Shown here in pieces: positions 42,071-52,202 of a stretch of 64,000 bases of DNA; the stretch's first letter is position 1, and each line of letters starts with the position of its first letter. This stretch comes from Burkholderia pseudomultivorans. Its GTDB lineage: Bacteria; Pseudomonadota; Gammaproteobacteria; Burkholderiales; Burkholderiaceae. A program made the position numbers and the translations under genes. The stretch covers positions 1,798,001 through 1,862,000 of the forward strand of contig NZ_CP013378.1 of the NCBI RefSeq assembly GCF_001718415.1, read 5' to 3'. The notes beneath the pieces were generated by a model. That model saw only the letters and a program-made list of their open reading frames with translations, was not told the DNA's origin and did no database searches.

Positions 42071-42162
42071 CATTGGTTGTCGCGCTGCGGCAACCTCCGA
42101 ATGTCTCCTCCACCCTCCTCCTAAGGTGGATTAAGCCCGAACCAGCCGTTCGGGCTTTTTTT
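42071..42162 (+). ncRNA. Candidate small RNA with anti-Shine-Dalgarno loop
   Basis: The predicted transcript is about 92 bases with three hairpins. Hairpin 1 (42075-42095) is GGTTGTCGC-GCT-GCGGCAACC, nine pairs with one U-G. Hairpin 2 (42109-42130) has stem TCCACC / GGTGGA and the loop CUCCUCCUAA, complementary to a Shine-Dalgarno sequence. Hairpin 3 is the terminator. No reading frame with a ribosome binding site fits. It lies between two minus-strand genes, so it is its own unit. The structure suggests a trans-acting RNA that masks ribosome binding sites; known sRNAs with C/U-rich loops act this way. Targets are not known. Confidence 0.68.
42133..42162 (+). terminator. Terminator of the candidate sRNA
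   Basis: A perfect 10-bp stem (AAGCCCGAAC / GTTCGGGCTT) with a 5-base loop merges into a run of seven T. Confidence 0.88.
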
Positions 42163-42207
42163 CGTCCCGTGCAAGCATCGGCGCGCAGCTTGCGCGCCCC
42201 GAGACCG

Positions 42208-42504
42208 TCACGCGGGTTGCCGCGCCGCCGGTTGCGATGCCGCGTCGGGCGGTGCGCCGCGCGGACGGGCGGCGGGTGCGGCGGCTGCCGACGCGTGGCC
42301 GTGGCCGCGCGCGCAGAAGTGGCGCACGCGTTCGCGCACCGCGCGCAGGCGGGCGATCCGGTCCTCGGCATGAGCGGCGCGGGCCTCGGCGATGCGCGCA
42401 TCGAGTGCGTCGAGCTTGGCTTCGCAGCCGGTGTGGGCGACGGCGGCAGGCGCCGCGGCGGCCAGCAGCGTGGCCGCGAAGAAGGGTGCAAGTCGTTGTT
42501 TCAT
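42208..42504 (-). CDS. Small periplasmic DUF1090-like protein
   Basis: A small exported protein (98 residues from 42504). A signal peptide ends near AAVA/HTG. The mature part starts TGCEAKLDALDARIAEARAAHAEDRIARLRAVRERVRHFC, a Cys-to-Cys helical stretch like DUF1090 (YqjC) proteins. The last 30 residues are Ala/Pro-rich and disordered. An upstream in-frame ATG at 42528 is also possible; neither start has a clear ribosome binding site. Function is unknown. Confidence 0.65.
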   Translation of the reverse strand: MKQRLAPFFAATLLAAAAPAAVAHTGCEAKLDALDARIAEARAAHAEDRIARLRAVRERVRHFCARGHGHASAAAAPAARPRGAPPDAASQPAARQPA

Positions 42505-42668
42505 AAGCGTGTTTGTTGTTTTCCGCATGCGGCCGGTCGGGGCGCGGCAAGGTCATGTGTCGCGCATCGATGGGTGCCTCCCCGGGCGCTCGGTTCGCCT
42601 GGCTGGACGGGGCACGACCGGATTTTGGCCGATTTCGGGCGCGCTGGACACCGCGGCATGGATTCTCT

Positions 42669-42698
42669 TTGACCGCGACGCCGTATTTCCTTTATAAT
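42669..42698 (+). promoter_or_regulatory. Promoter of rplM-rpsI
   Basis: TTGACC (42669-42674) and TATAAT (42693-42698), with 18-base spacing, form a near-consensus promoter. The start is expected near 42705, giving a leader of about 115 bases before rplM, long enough for ribosomal-protein feedback control. The leader holds CTTTTCCG and CGGAAAAAG arms. Confidence 0.7.
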
Positions 42699-42819
42699 TC
42701 AGGGCTTTTCCGCTTTCATGCCCACGGAAAAAGAACAGGGAGAGCCTGCACCGCGCCTCGAAGCGCACTCAGACAAGCAGGAAGAACACACAGGGCAAAG
42801 CATTTTTTTTGGATCGATC

Positions 42820-43248
42820 ATGAAGACGTTTTCCGCAAAAGCCCATGAGGTGACGCGCGAATGGTACGTGATTGACGCGACGGATAAGGTTCTCGGCCGT
42901 GTTGCCAGCGAAGTGGCACGCCGTCTGCGCGGCAAGCACAAGCCTGAGTTCACCCCGCACGTCGACACCGGTGATTTCATCATCATCATCAACGCGAGCA
43001 AGTTGAAGGTCACGGGCAACAAGACTCTGGACAAGAAGTACTACCGTCACTCGGGCTACCCGGGCGGTATCTATGAAACGACGTTCGGCAAGATGCAGGA
43101 ACGCTTCCCGGGCCGCGCGCTCGAGAAGGCGGTCAAGGGCATGCTGCCGAAGGGCCCGCTCGGCTACGCGATGATCAAGAAGCTGAAGGTCTACGCAGAA
43201 GCGACGCATCCGCACTCGGCTCAACAGCCGAAGGCGCTCGAGATCTAA
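42820..43248 (+). CDS. rplM: Ribosomal protein L13
   Basis: L13 (142 residues, the same as E. coli) is a 50S subunit assembly protein. Family segments are [34 protein letters not shown] (about 15-48) and the RHSGYPGG segment. A frame open from 42718 includes a longer ATG start, but [11 protein letters not shown] at 42820 is the conserved N-terminus. It is co-transcribed with rpsI, 11 bases downstream. Confidence 0.97.
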
Positions 43249-43259
43249 GGGGAGCCCAC

Positions 43260-43652
43260 ATGATCGGTAACTGGAACTACGGTACGGGCCGCCGCAAGAG
43301 CGCAGTCGCACGTGTCTTCATCAAGGCTGGCAAGGGCGACATCATCGTCAACGGCAAGCCCATCGCTGACTACTTCTCGCGCGAAACGTCGCTGATGATC
43401 GTGCGTCAACCGCTGGAACTCACGAACCACGGCCAGACGTTCGACATCAAGGTGAACGTCACGGGCGGCGGTGAAACGGGCCAGGCAGGCGCAGTGCGCC
43501 ACGGCATCACCCGTGCACTGATCGACTACGATGCGACGCTGAAGCCGTCGCTGTCGAACGCAGGCTTCGTCACGCGCGATGCACGTGAAGTCGAGCGTAA
43601 GAAGGTCGGTCTGCGCAAGGCACGCCGCGCGAAGCAGTTCTCGAAGCGTTAA
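43260..43652 (+). CDS. rpsI: Ribosomal protein S9
   Basis: S9 (130 residues, the same as E. coli) is a 30S subunit protein whose C-terminal tail reaches the P-site t[31 protein letters not shown] (about 6-33) and the basic end [17 protein letters not shown] with the terminal Lys-Arg are diagnostic. A GGGGAGCC site precedes the ATG. Confidence 0.97.
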   Translation: MIGNWNYGTGRRKSAVARVFIKAGKGDIIVNGKPIADYFSRETSLMIVRQPLELTNHGQTFDIKVNVTGGGETGQAGAVRHGITRALIDYDATLKPSLSNAGFVTRDAREVERKKVGLRKARRAKQFSKR

Positions 43653-43695
43653 TTTCGCTTCATGGCCGCGCCGCTTCCGGGCGGCGTCCGCCGGA

Positions 43696-43728
43696 AAAAC
43701 CGCCAGCTTTCGCGCTGGCGGTTTTTTT
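43696..43728 (+). terminator. Terminator of rplM-rpsI
   Basis: A perfect 12-bp stem (AAAACCGCCAGC / GCTGGCGGTTTT) with a 6-base loop ends in seven T. Confidence 0.9.
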
Positions 43729-43860
43729 ATGCGCGCGCGGCGACGGCGCGGCAGCGCGCACGCTTGATGAAATCGACAAGAACCTATTGATTTCATGGAC
43801 ATCAGCACGATCTTCTGATCGGCCCTACAATAGCGGCTAAAGCTTTTTGGAGAGTTCGCA

Positions 43861-44232
43861 ATGAACGCTGTTACCGAATCCGCAGCAACGACGACCGAAA
43901 TGCCGGCACCGTTCGTCTTCACCGACGCCGCGGCCGACAAGGTCAAGCAACTGATCGACGAAGAGGGCAATCCCGACCTGAAGCTGCGCGTGTTCGTGCA
44001 GGGTGGCGGCTGCTCCGGCTTCCAGTATGGCTTCACGTTCGACGAGGAAGTCAACGAGGACGACACCGTGATGAACAAGAACGGCGTCCAGCTGCTGATC
44101 GACTCGATGAGCTACCAGTACCTGGTCGGCGCCGAGATCGACTACAAGGACGACCTCAACGGCGCGCAGTTCGTGATCAAGAACCCGAACGCAACGACCA
44201 CCTGCGGGTGCGGTTCGTCGTTCTCGGTCTGA
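43861..44232 (+). CDS. erpA: Iron-sulfur insertion protein ErpA
   Basis: ErpA (123 residues) is an A-type carrier that delivers iron-sulfur clusters to apoproteins. The three cluster cysteines are Cys51 ([11 protein letters not shown]), Cys115 and Cys117 ([10 protein letters not shown]). [14 protein letters not shown] and [22 protein letters not shown] segments match ErpA rather than IscA. It stands alone, away from the isc cluster, and has its own terminator. Confidence 0.94.
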   Translation: MNAVTESAATTTEMPAPFVFTDAAADKVKQLIDEEGNPDLKLRVFVQGGGCSGFQYGFTFDEEVNEDDTVMNKNGVQLLIDSMSYQYLVGAEIDYKDDLNGAQFVIKNPNATTTCGCGSSFSV

Positions 44233-44268
44233 GCACACGACCTATCCTGCCCGGTTCGCCGGAATCAG

Positions 44269-44295
44269 AAACGGGGCTTCATGCCCCGTTTTTTC
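44269..44295 (+). terminator. Terminator of erpA
   Basis: A perfect 9-bp stem region (AAACGGGGC / GCCCCGTTT) with a 5-base loop is followed by T. Confidence 0.85.
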
Positions 44296-44331
44296 ATGTC
44301 CGTGCGCGGCGTGGGCCGCGCCGTGTCTGTT

Positions 44332-45480
44332 TCAGCGCGGATAGAGCGCGCCGAGCACGCGCTCGCCGGCCGCGCCGGTGACGCTGGCGAGGTTGCCCGG
44401 CTGGCGCGCGGTGAAGCGGTACGCGAGCCACGCGAACGCGAGCGATTCGACCTGTTGCGGCGGCACGCCGAGCGCGGCCGTCGTGTCGACCGTGGCCAGC
44501 ACGCCGGCATCGCGCAGCGCGTTCGCGAGCGCGGCGAGCAGCACAGGATTGCGTGCGCCGCCGCCGCACACGAACACCGCCTGGCAGTCGCGCGCATGCT
44601 GCGCGATCTCGCGCGCGACCGATACCGCGGTGAGCGCGGTCAGCGTCGCCTGCACGTCCTCGGGCGATACCTGCGCGAACGCGGCGAGCTTCGCGTCGAG
44701 CCACGCGGGATTGAACAGGTCGCGCCCCGTGCTTTTCGGCGGCGGCGCAGTGAAGTAGGGCTCGTCGAGCAGCGCGTCGAGCAGCGGCGCATGCACGCTG
44801 CCGCGCGCGGCGAACTTGCCGCCGTCGTCGTACGGCTTGCCGAGGTGGCGGCTCGCCCACGCATCGATCAGCGCATTCGCGGGGCCGCAGTCGAAGCCGC
44901 GCACGTCACCGCCTTTGCCGGGCAGGATCGTGATGTTGCTGATCCCGCCAAGATTGCAGACGACGCGCGTCTCGCCCGCCGCGCCGAACACCGTCGCGTG
45001 GAATGCCGGCGCAAGCGGCGCGCCGTGGCCGCCGGCCGCGACGTCGCGGCTGCGGAAGTCGGCGATCACGTCGATATGCGCGAGTTCGGCGAGCAGCGCC
45101 GGGTTGTTGAGCTGCCGCGTATAGCCGCGCTCGGGGCGGTGGCGCACCGTCTGGCCGTGCACGCCGATCGCGCGGACGTCGTCCGGCGACAGGCCGGCCG
45201 TGCGCTGCAATTCGTGGCAGCACACCGCGTAGCGCGCGACCAGCGCGTTCGCGGCCAGCGATTCGCGGTCGATCTCGTTGTCGCCGGGCTGCTGCAGCGC
45301 GAACAGCGCGTCGCGCAGCGACTGCGCGAAGCCGACGAACGCCTCGGCGAGCACGACCGGCGCGCGGCCGGCCTCGAAGCGCACGGCGATGCCGTCGACG
45401 CCGTCCATGCTGGTCCCCGACATCAGCCCGAAGTAGATGCCGTCGGCCGGATGGTCGGTTTGCGGATGTCGTTGCGGCAC
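44332..45480 (-). CDS. anmK: Anhydro-N-acetylmuramic acid kinase
   Basis: AnmK (382 residues) phosphorylates and opens 1,6-anhydro-N-acetylmuramic acid released from the cell wall, giving MurNAc-6-phosphate for recycling. The ATP-binding [13 protein letters not shown] lies at 18-30, and [38 protein letters not shown] and [11 protein letters not shown] follow. Length matches E. coli (369). It is divergent from tyrS; the two are also close in E. coli. Confidence 0.94.
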   Translation of the reverse strand: MPQRHPQTDHPADGIYFGLMSGTSMDGVDGIAVRFEAGRAPVVLAEAFVGFAQSLRDALFALQQPGDNEIDRESLAANALVARYAVCCHELQRTAGLSPDDVRAIGVHGQTVRHRPERGYTRQLNNPALLAELAHIDVIADFRSRDVAAGGHGAPLAPAFHATVFGAAGETRVVCNLGGISNITILPGKGGDVRGFDCGPANALIDAWASRHLGKPYDDGGKFAARGSVHAPLLDALLDEPYFTAPPPKSTGRDLFNPAWLDAKLAAFAQVSPEDVQATLTALTAVSVAREIAQHARDCQAVFVCGGGARNPVLLAALANALRDAGVLATVDTTAALGVPPQQVESLAFAWLAYRFTARQPGNLASVTGAAGERVLGALYPR

Positions 45481-45622
45481 GTTGGATCCTCCTGAAGCCT
45501 GCGGCGCGGGCCGGTGCCGCGCGTCTTGCGCCCGATTATCCGCGCAACGCGGCGCGCCGTTAAGCGATGCGCGCGCAAGTTATGGGAAAATCCCTGTTTT
45601 TGCGACATTCTTCCTGGCACCG

Positions 45623-46864
45623 ATGAGCACCGAACCCAGTTCCAAGCCCGTATTCCCGATCACCGACGAAGTCCGGCATGCGCTCGCCGTCACGAAGCGC
45701 GGCGTCGACGAGCTGCTGATCGAGGAAGAGTTCGCGCAGAAGCTCGCGCGCAGCGCGGCCACCGGCACGCCGCTGCGCATCAAGCTCGGCCTCGACCCGA
45801 CCGCGCCCGACATCCATATCGGCCACACGGTCGTGCTGAACAAGATGCGTCAGCTGCAGGACCTCGGCCATACGGTGATCTTCCTGATCGGCGACTTCAC
45901 GTCGCTGATCGGCGATCCGTCGGGCCGCAATGCGACGCGCCCGCCGCTCACGCGCGAGCAGATCGAGGCGAACGCCAAGACCTACTTCGAGCAGGCCGCG
46001 CTCGTGCTCGACCGCGAAAAGACCGAGATCCGCTACAACAGCGAGTGGTCGATGCCGCTCGGCGCGGACGGGATGATCAAGCTCGCGTCGCGCTACACGG
46101 TCGCGCGCATTCTCGAGCGCGAGGACTTCACGAAGCGCTTCCAGGGCGGCGTGCCGATCTCGATCCACGAATTCCTGTACCCGCTGATGCAGGGTTACGA
46201 CTCGGTCGCGCTGAACGCCGATCTCGAACTCGGCGGCACCGACCAGAAGTTCAACCTGCTGGTCGGTCGCGAGCTGCAGAAGCAGTACGGCCAGGAACAG
46301 CAGTGCATTCTGACGATGCCGCTGCTCGAAGGGCTCGACGGCGTCGAGAAGATGTCGAAGTCGAAGGGCAACTACGTCGGCATCAGCGAGAAGCCGACCG
46401 ACATGTTCGGCAAGCTGATGAGCATCTCGGACACGCTGATGTGGCGTTACTTCGAACTGCTGTCGTTCCGCAGCATGGACGAGATCGCCGGCTTCAGGCG
46501 CGAAGCCGAAGGCGGCCGCAATCCGCGCGACTTCAAGGTGCTGCTCGCGCAGGAAATCGTCGCGCGCTTCCACTCGCAGGCCGATGCCGAGCGTGCGCTG
46601 GAAGACTTCAATCACCGCGCGAAGGGCGGCGTGCCGGACGACATCCCGTCGGTCACGCTCGCGGGCGCGCCGCTCGCGATCGGCCAGCTGCTGAAGCAGG
46701 CGGGCCTCGTGCCGTCGACCAGCGAAGCGCTGCGCAACATCGAGCAGGGCGGCGTGAAGATCGACGGTGCGACGGTATCGGACAAGGCCCTGAAGGTCGA
46801 GGCCGGCGAGTTCGTCGTGCAGGTCGGCAAGCGCCGCTTCGCGCGCGTCACGCTGACCGCATGA
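45623..46864 (+). CDS. tyrS: Tyrosyl-tRNA synthetase
   Basis: TyrRS (413 residues) is a class Ic synthetase that charges tRNA-Tyr. HIGH is at 65-68 ([11 protein letters not shown]), KMSKS is at 243-247, and a C-terminal S4 RNA-binding domain covers about 345-413. The frame is open from 45437, but [17 protein letters not shown] at 45623 is the family start. Its stop overlaps the dtd start (ATGA at 46861-46864). Confidence 0.96.
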   Translation: MSTEPSSKPVFPITDEVRHALAVTKRGVDELLIEEEFAQKLARSAATGTPLRIKLGLDPTAPDIHIGHTVVLNKMRQLQDLGHTVIFLIGDFTSLIGDPSGRNATRPPLTREQIEANAKTYFEQAALVLDREKTEIRYNSEWSMPLGADGMIKLASRYTVARILEREDFTKRFQGGVPISIHEFLYPLMQGYDSVALNADLELGGTDQKFNLLVGRELQKQYGQEQQCILTMPLLEGLDGVEKMSKSKGNYVGISEKPTDMFGKLMSISDTLMWRYFELLSFRSMDEIAGFRREAEGGRNPRDFKVLLAQEIVARFHSQADAERALEDFNHRAKGGVPDDIPSVTLAGAPLAIGQLLKQAGLVPSTSEALRNIEQGGVKIDGATVSDKALKVEAGEFVVQVGKRRFARVTLTA

Positions 46865-47319
46865 TCGCGCTGATCCAGCGCGTGAAGCGCGCCGACGTGC
46901 GGGTCGGCGCACGCACGACGGGCGAGATCGGCGCGGGCCTGCTCGCGCTCGTTTGTGCGGAGCGCGGCGACACCGAGGCCGCGGCCGACAAGCTGCTCGC
47001 GAAGGTGCTCGGCTACCGCGTGTTCAGCGACGCGGCCGGCAAGATGAACCTGCCGGTGTCGAACATCGACGGTGAAGGGCGCGCGGGCGGGCTGCTGCTC
47101 GTGTCGCAGTTCACGCTCGCAGCCGACACCAACAGCGGCCTGCGCCCGAGCTTCACGCCCGCCGCGCCGCCCGACGAGGGCGCGCGCCTGTTCGACTATT
47201 TCGTCGCGGCTGCGCGTGCGCGCCATCCGGTCGTCGAGACCGGCGAATTCGGCGCCGACATGCAGGTCTCGCTCGTCAACGACGGGCCCGTGACGTTCTG
47301 GCTGCAAGTGCGGCCCTGA
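46861..47319 (+). CDS. dtd: D-aminoacyl-tRNA deacylase
   Basis: Dtd (152 residues) removes D-amino acids (for example D-Tyr) mischarged onto tRNA. Both signature motifs are present: SQFTLAAD at 82-89 and the cross-subunit Gly-cisPro motif GPVT at 142-145. Overlap with tyrS by 4 bases indicates translational coupling, a sensible pairing because TyrRS can attach D-tyrosine. Confidence 0.95.
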   Translation: MIALIQRVKRADVRVGARTTGEIGAGLLALVCAERGDTEAAADKLLAKVLGYRVFSDAAGKMNLPVSNIDGEGRAGGLLLVSQFTLAADTNSGLRPSFTPAAPPDEGARLFDYFVAAARARHPVVETGEFGADMQVSLVNDGPVTFWLQVRP

Positions 47320-47342
47320 TTCCCCGCCGGAGACGCCTCGCG

Positions 47343-48005
47343 ATGGCCACCACGCAGATCCTCTTCATTCGCCATGGCGAGACGGCCTGGAACCGCATCA
47401 AGCGCATCCAGGGCCATATCGACATCCCGCTGGCCGATACGGGGCTCGCGCAGGCGCAGCGGCTTGCCGCGCGCCTCGAACGCGACGCGCGCGACGGCGC
47501 GCGCATCGACGCGGTCTATTCGAGCGACCTGATGCGCGCGCAACAGACCGCGCAGCCGTTCGCTGCCGCGCTGGGGCTGCCGCTGATTCTGCGCGAAGGC
47601 CTGCGCGAGCGCGCGTACGGCGTGTTCCAGGGGCATGACAGCGCGGAGATCGAAACGCTGTTTCCCGATGCGTATGCGGCATGGCAGACGCGCGATCCGG
47701 GTTTCGAGCCGGAAGGCGGCGAGTCGCAGCGCGCGTTCTATCACCGCGTGCTGCATGCGATCGAGCCGATCGTCGCCGCGCATCCGGGTGGCCGGATCGC
47801 GTGCGTCGCGCACGGCGGCGTGCTCGATTGCGTGTATCGCTTCGCGAACGGGATCGAGCTGGCCGCGCCGCGCAACTATCCGCTGCTCAACACGAGCATC
47901 AACGTCGTCGATTACGTGGACGGCCGCGCGCAGGTCGTGCAGTGGGCCGACGTATCGCATCTGGATGCGGCCAGCGACGACGACGGATACCGGAAGGTGC
48001 TCTGA
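47343..48005 (+). CDS. Histidine phosphatase family protein (GpmB-like)
   Basis: The 220-residue protein belongs to the phosphoglycerate-mutase-like histidine phosphatases. The nucleophile His11 is in FIRHGETAWN (8-17), a second catalytic His is near 160 in IACVAHGGVLDCVYR, and the SSDLMRAQQTAQPF and RERAYGVFQG segments are typical. It may act on a small phosphorylated substrate; true mutase activity is not shown. It lies 23 bases after dtd. Confidence 0.88.
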   Translation: MATTQILFIRHGETAWNRIKRIQGHIDIPLADTGLAQAQRLAARLERDARDGARIDAVYSSDLMRAQQTAQPFAAALGLPLILREGLRERAYGVFQGHDSAEIETLFPDAYAAWQTRDPGFEPEGGESQRAFYHRVLHAIEPIVAAHPGGRIACVAHGGVLDCVYRFANGIELAAPRNYPLLNTSINVVDYVDGRAQVVQWADVSHLDAASDDDGYRKVL

Positions 48006-48050
48006 GCGCACGGCCCCGTCGGCCGGGGCGCGTGAACGATGGCGGGCGCG

Positions 48051-49172
48051 TTACTGCGGCAGACCGTGGCGCGCCTTGTAGTCGAGCGCGTACGCGAGCT
48101 TGCCCGGCTTGTCGGCCGTGATCGGCTGGCGCAGCTTGTCGAATTCCCCCTTGCTGTATTTCTTGCCGCCGTTGATCGCGTCGGCGCGGCCGAGATCGGC
48201 GCCCGTCTTGCCGTCGATCACGGGGTCCGTGGCCGCGACCATCAGCGTCGACGCGTTCCACACCGCATTCGCATAACCGGTATCGGCCTTCGCGGGATCG
48301 GGATCGGTCGTGCCGATGCGCGTCAGATCGTAGCCGGTGAGCGCGAACGTGCCCGGTTGCGCGCGCAGCCAGTCGGCCCAGTAGAACTCGAGATAGTCGG
48401 TCGCCTGCGCAGGCTTGCTGTAGCCGATGTCGCGCGTGAAATAGACGAGCGACCGGTAGCGGTCGTTCGTCATCCCGAGCTTCAGCCCGAGCCCGGTCGG
48501 CAGCTGCGCGGCCGTGATCGGCTGGCCGTCGCCGTCCTTCAGGCGCAGGTAGCCGCGGCGCTGCATCTGCTGCCAGAACGCGTCGCCGGAGTACGCGCTC
48601 AGGTTGTCCTTGACGACCACGTGCACGTGCAGCGCCGGACCGCCGTCGGACGTCTCGTAGTAGGTCGACAGGCCGTGATGGCCGTCGGTCAGGTATAGCG
48701 TGTCACCGTTCGGGCCGATCACGACGGGATTGAGCACCGAGCGGTCGCGCGCGTTCGCATCGGTCGTCGTGCACGTGTAGCTCGCGGTGTCGCGCAGCGT
48801 CGACTGCGCGGTGTAGCCGCTCGACGCGACGCCGCCCAGGCCTTCGTCCGCGCAGAAGTCGTCGAACTTCTTGTCGGGCTGCAGTTCGTAGCGGCCGAGC
48901 TTGTAGTAGATCTGGTCGTAGCCGATCGCGCCCTGCGTCGGGTGCAGATCGCCGAGCGTGATGTCGAGCAGGTCGCCTGCGCGGGCGGCTTGCCACTTGC
49001 CGGGCTGCGGGGCGGGCGGCGTGGTCGTCGACGTGTCGCCGCCGGGCGGCGTCTGCATGTCGGCGTGCGTGACGGATGCGACGTCGTCACCGCCGCAGGC
49101 GGCGAGCGCGAGTACGGTGGACAGGCTGGCGGCAACGGCGAAACGGGTCGGCAGACGGGACATCGCGGGCAT
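48051..49172 (-). CDS. ParB/sulfiredoxin-fold lipoprotein
   Basis: The 373-residue exported protein has a signal peptide ending in lipobox LAAC (Cys26), then a Pro/Thr-rich linker to about residue 60. The body resembles the ParB-like nuclease/ParBc_2 family: DLLDITLGDLHPTQGAIGYDQIYYKLGRYE (about 67-96) and LYLTDGHHGLSTYYE with the family's D-G-H-H motif (about 160-174). Its role is unknown. A second ATG three codons in is also possible. Confidence 0.78.
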   Translation of the reverse strand: MPAMSRLPTRFAVAASLSTVLALAACGGDDVASVTHADMQTPPGGDTSTTTPPAPQPGKWQAARAGDLLDITLGDLHPTQGAIGYDQIYYKLGRYELQPDKKFDDFCADEGLGGVASSGYTAQSTLRDTASYTCTTTDANARDRSVLNPVVIGPNGDTLYLTDGHHGLSTYYETSDGGPALHVHVVVKDNLSAYSGDAFWQQMQRRGYLRLKDGDGQPITAAQLPTGLGLKLGMTNDRYRSLVYFTRDIGYSKPAQATDYLEFYWADWLRAQPGTFALTGYDLTRIGTTDPDPAKADTGYANAVWNASTLMVAATDPVIDGKTGADLGRADAINGGKKYSKGEFDKLRQPITADKPGKLAYALDYKARHGLPQ

Positions 49173-49277
49173 CGGGTGTCGTGGGAGGAGGCCGCGCGCA
49201 GGACGAGCGCACGCGGATGCAAGCCTGTCAGCTTGTCACAGGAATTTGACAGCAAATTGAAATGATCGGAAGGATCG

Positions 49278-50219
49278 TCAGGCAGACGGACGGTCGCCGG
49301 GCGGCGTCGCGGTCGCGCGGCGTCGTGCGCGCTTCGACACGCCGTTGATCAGCGCCCAGCGCAGCACGGGCGCGACCGCACGCACGCCGGGACGCACCAC
49401 CGCGCGCCGCAGCGGCGCGAACCGCGACACGCGGAGCCGCTGCTGCGCCCACGGCGGCAGCAGGTCGATGCCGGCCTGCATCACGAGCGTCGCGGCGGGC
49501 CGCAGCGCCGGTTTGGCGACGGGCGCATTGAGCAGGATGCGCATCACTTCGAAGGTGCGCGGCCCGGCCTCGAGTTCCGGCTGCATGCGCGCCAGATACG
49601 CGGCGATTTCCGCACGCGAGCGCGGGACCTCCCGTGCGCCGAGCCGCTCGGCGATCTGCGCGGTTTCCGCGTAGTAGCGGTCCTGCATGTCGCCGGGCAG
49701 CGCCGGGTTCACGTAGCAGAGGTGCGCGGCCAGAAAGCTCGACACCTCGGCGACATGCACCCACGTCAACAGCGCCGGATCGTCGGCGCGGTACGGCCGC
49801 CCGTCGGGCGCGGTGCCCGAGATCTGCGCGTGGATCGCCTTCACGCGCTCGATCAGCGCGAGCGCGTCTGCGCGGCTGCCGAATGTCGTGCCGGAAATGA
49901 ACGTCGCGGTGCGCCGCAGCCGGCCGAGGATGTCGGTGCGAAACGACGAATGATCCCAGACGCCCGCGAGCGCAAGCGGATGGAGCGCCTGCAGCAGCAG
50001 CGCGGCAATGCCGCCCGTCATCATCGACGTGAAGTCCGCATGCACGCGCCAGCAGACCGAATCGGGGCCGAACAGCCCCGGATCGCCGGGCGGCGACGAA
50101 TAGTCGAGCGTCGGGCCGCTGCCCGTCGTCAGGTGCGTGACGCCGGCCACGACGCGCTTGCGCAGCTGCTCGACCCAGCGCGGGCCGGCGGCGGGGTGAG
50201 AGCTGTGCGGCGTCGTCAT
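49278..50219 (-). CDS. DUF2236 (MpaB-like oxygenase) protein
   Basis: The 313-residue protein of the DUF2236 family includes the latex-clearing and MpaB-type heme or metal oxygenases. Typical segments are GPDSVCWRVHADFTSMMTGGIAALLLQALHPLALAGVWDHSSFRTD (about 50-95) and LLTWVHVAEVSSFLAAH (about 150-166), the HPxALAG and TWVH residues being conserved. The start at 50219 gives MTTPHSSHP. It lies 13 bases after ruvB and may be read from the ruv transcript. Its function is unknown here. Confidence 0.82.
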   Translation of the reverse strand: MTTPHSSHPAAGPRWVEQLRKRVVAGVTHLTTGSGPTLDYSSPPGDPGLFGPDSVCWRVHADFTSMMTGGIAALLLQALHPLALAGVWDHSSFRTDILGRLRRTATFISGTTFGSRADALALIERVKAIHAQISGTAPDGRPYRADDPALLTWVHVAEVSSFLAAHLCYVNPALPGDMQDRYYAETAQIAERLGAREVPRSRAEIAAYLARMQPELEAGPRTFEVMRILLNAPVAKPALRPAATLVMQAGIDLLPPWAQQRLRVSRFAPLRRAVVRPGVRAVAPVLRWALINGVSKRARRRATATPPGDRPSA

Positions 50220-50232
50220 GGCGGGCGGCGGG

Positions 50233-51300
50233 CTATTGCGCGTCCGGCGTGTCCCACACGCCGCGCGCGGCATTGCCGGCATCGGGTGCCGCGAGCCCGA
50301 AGTGGCGATACGTGAGCAGCGTCGCGACGCGGCCGCGCGGCGTGCGCTGCAGGAAGCCCTGCTGGATCAGGTACGGCTCGAGCACGTCCTCGATCGTGTC
50401 GCGCTCCTCGCCGATTGCGGCGGCGAGGTTGTCGATGCCGACCGGGCCGCCGTCGAACTTGTGCAGGATCGCTTCGAGCAGCTTGCGGTCCATCAGGTCG
50501 AAGCCGACCGGATCGACGTCGAGCATCGCCAGCGCGGCGTCGGCGACGGCCGCCGTGATCTGGCCGTCGGCCTTCACCTCCGCATAGTCGCGCACGCGGC
50601 GCAGCAGGCGGTTCGCGATCCGCGGCGTGCCGCGCGAGCGCCGGGCGATTTCCAGCGCGCCGTTCGGGTCGATCTGCGCGTTCAGCAGCGATGCCGAGCG
50701 CCGCACGATGCGCGACAGCTGGTCGGCATCGTAGAACTCGAGGCGCGCGACGATCCCGAAACGGTCGCGCAGCGGGTTGGTCAGCATCCCCGCGCGCGTG
50801 GTTGCGCCGACCAGCGTGAACGGCTGCAGGTCGAGCTTCACGCTGCGCGCGGCCGGCCCTTCGCCGATCATGATGTCGATCTGGTAATCCTCGAGCGCCG
50901 GATACAGGATTTCCTCGACGACCGGCGACAGCCGGTGGATCTCGTCGATGAACAGCACGTCGTTCGCTTCGAGATTGGTCAGCAGCGCGGCGAGATCGCC
51001 CGCGCGTTCGAGCACGGGGCCGGAAGTCTGGCGCAGGTTCACGCCCATCTCGCGCGCGATGATGTGCGCGAGCGTGGTCTTGCCGAGACCGGGCGGCCCG
51101 AACAGCAGCACGTGGTCGAGCGGCTCGGAACGGCGCTTCGCGGCCTCGATGAAGATTTCGAGCTGGCCGCGCACCTTCTCCTGGCCGACGTAGTCGTCGA
51201 GCTGGCGCGGCCGCAGCGCGCGTTCGAACACCTCCTCGTGCGACGAGGCGGGCGTGGCGGCGATGATCCGCTCGGCGGCGAGTTTGTCGGTTTCAATCAT
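50233..51300 (-). CDS. ruvB: Holliday junction helicase RuvB
   Basis: RuvB (355 residues) is the hexameric AAA+ motor of branch migration in recombination repair. Walker [10 protein letters not shown] is at 68-76, Walker B FIDEIHRL near 120-127, and sensor and winged-helix segments [18 protein letters not shown] and [15 protein letters not shown] near the C-terminus. It lies 109 bases after ruvA. Gene order is ruvC-ruvA-ruvB. Confidence 0.97.
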   Translation of the reverse strand: MIETDKLAAERIIAATPASSHEEVFERALRPRQLDDYVGQEKVRGQLEIFIEAAKRRSEPLDHVLLFGPPGLGKTTLAHIIAREMGVNLRQTSGPVLERAGDLAALLTNLEANDVLFIDEIHRLSPVVEEILYPALEDYQIDIMIGEGPAARSVKLDLQPFTLVGATTRAGMLTNPLRDRFGIVARLEFYDADQLSRIVRRSASLLNAQIDPNGALEIARRSRGTPRIANRLLRRVRDYAEVKADGQITAAVADAALAMLDVDPVGFDLMDRKLLEAILHKFDGGPVGIDNLAAAIGEERDTIEDVLEPYLIQQGFLQRTPRGRVATLLTYRHFGLAAPDAGNAARGVWDTPDAQ

Positions 51301-51409
51301 GCGGGCATTGTACCGCGCGGCGCGGTCGGGCCCACCTGGCCGAACGGCCGACTGGCGCGCGCCGCGCCGCAGCGCGACACTGGCTTCGACAGCAGGCTGC
51401 GGGCGGGCG

Positions 51410-51991
51410 TCAGACCTTCGACAGCGCCTTCAGCGCGAGCTTGATGCCTTCGGATACACCAGTGCCGGCCGGCACGTTCTTGATCGCGGCGAGGCCTTCC
51501 TTTTCCGAGTAGCCGAGCGCGACCAGTGCGTTGAGGATGTCGGCCGCGTGGTCGGACGGCGACGCCTCGCCGGCGAGTGCGCCGAGGTCGGCGCCGAGCT
51601 TGCCCTTCAGCTCGAGCAGCAGGCGCTCGGCGGTCTTCTTGCCGATGCCGGGCAGGCGCGTCAGGCGCGCGGCGTCCTGCATCGTGACGACCTGCGCGAG
51701 CTCCTGCACGCTCATGCCGGAGAGCACGGCGAGCGCCATGCGCGCGCCGATGCCGGTGATCTTCAGCAGCTCGCGGAAGGTCGTGCGCTCCTGCGGCGTC
51801 AGGAAGCCGTACAGCAGGTGCGCGTCCTCGCGGACGATCTGCTGCGTGAGCAGGACGACGCGCTCGCCCGTCTGCGGCAGGTTGTAGAAGGTGCTCATCG
51901 GCACGTCGATTTCGTAGCCGACGCCGTTGCAGTCGACGAGCAGGTGAGGCGGGTTCTTTTCGAGCAGGATGCCGGCGATGCGACCGATCAT
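51410..51991 (-). CDS. ruvA: Holliday junction DNA-binding protein RuvA
   Basis: RuvA (193 residues) binds four-way junctions and loads RuvB. The OB-fold N-terminus [35 protein letters not shown] and the helix-hairpin-helix regions ([37 protein letters not shown]) are clear. The C-terminal domain contacts RuvB. The start at 51991 is the family start; the longer open frame to 52300 is spurious. Confidence 0.97.
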   Translation of the reverse strand: MIGRIAGILLEKNPPHLLVDCNGVGYEIDVPMSTFYNLPQTGERVVLLTQQIVREDAHLLYGFLTPQERTTFRELLKITGIGARMALAVLSGMSVQELAQVVTMQDAARLTRLPGIGKKTAERLLLELKGKLGADLGALAGEASPSDHAADILNALVALGYSEKEGLAAIKNVPAGTGVSEGIKLALKALSKV

Positions 51992-52202
51992 GGATGGCGG
52001 GATGCGAGGAAGAAAGCGCGAGTGTAGCGCACGCGCGGCGCAAAGCCGATGGGTCGGGCCGTGCGTCTGCGGCTTGCGCGGGAGAAGGGCAGGGCGACCT
52101 CGGCGCGCGCGGGGCGCCGGGCGGGAGGATCGGCCGCATCGGCGCATCGGGCGCAGGCAGCGTGTCGCCGCTCGCGCCGGGCGCCGGTGCAGCCGCGCCG
52201 CG

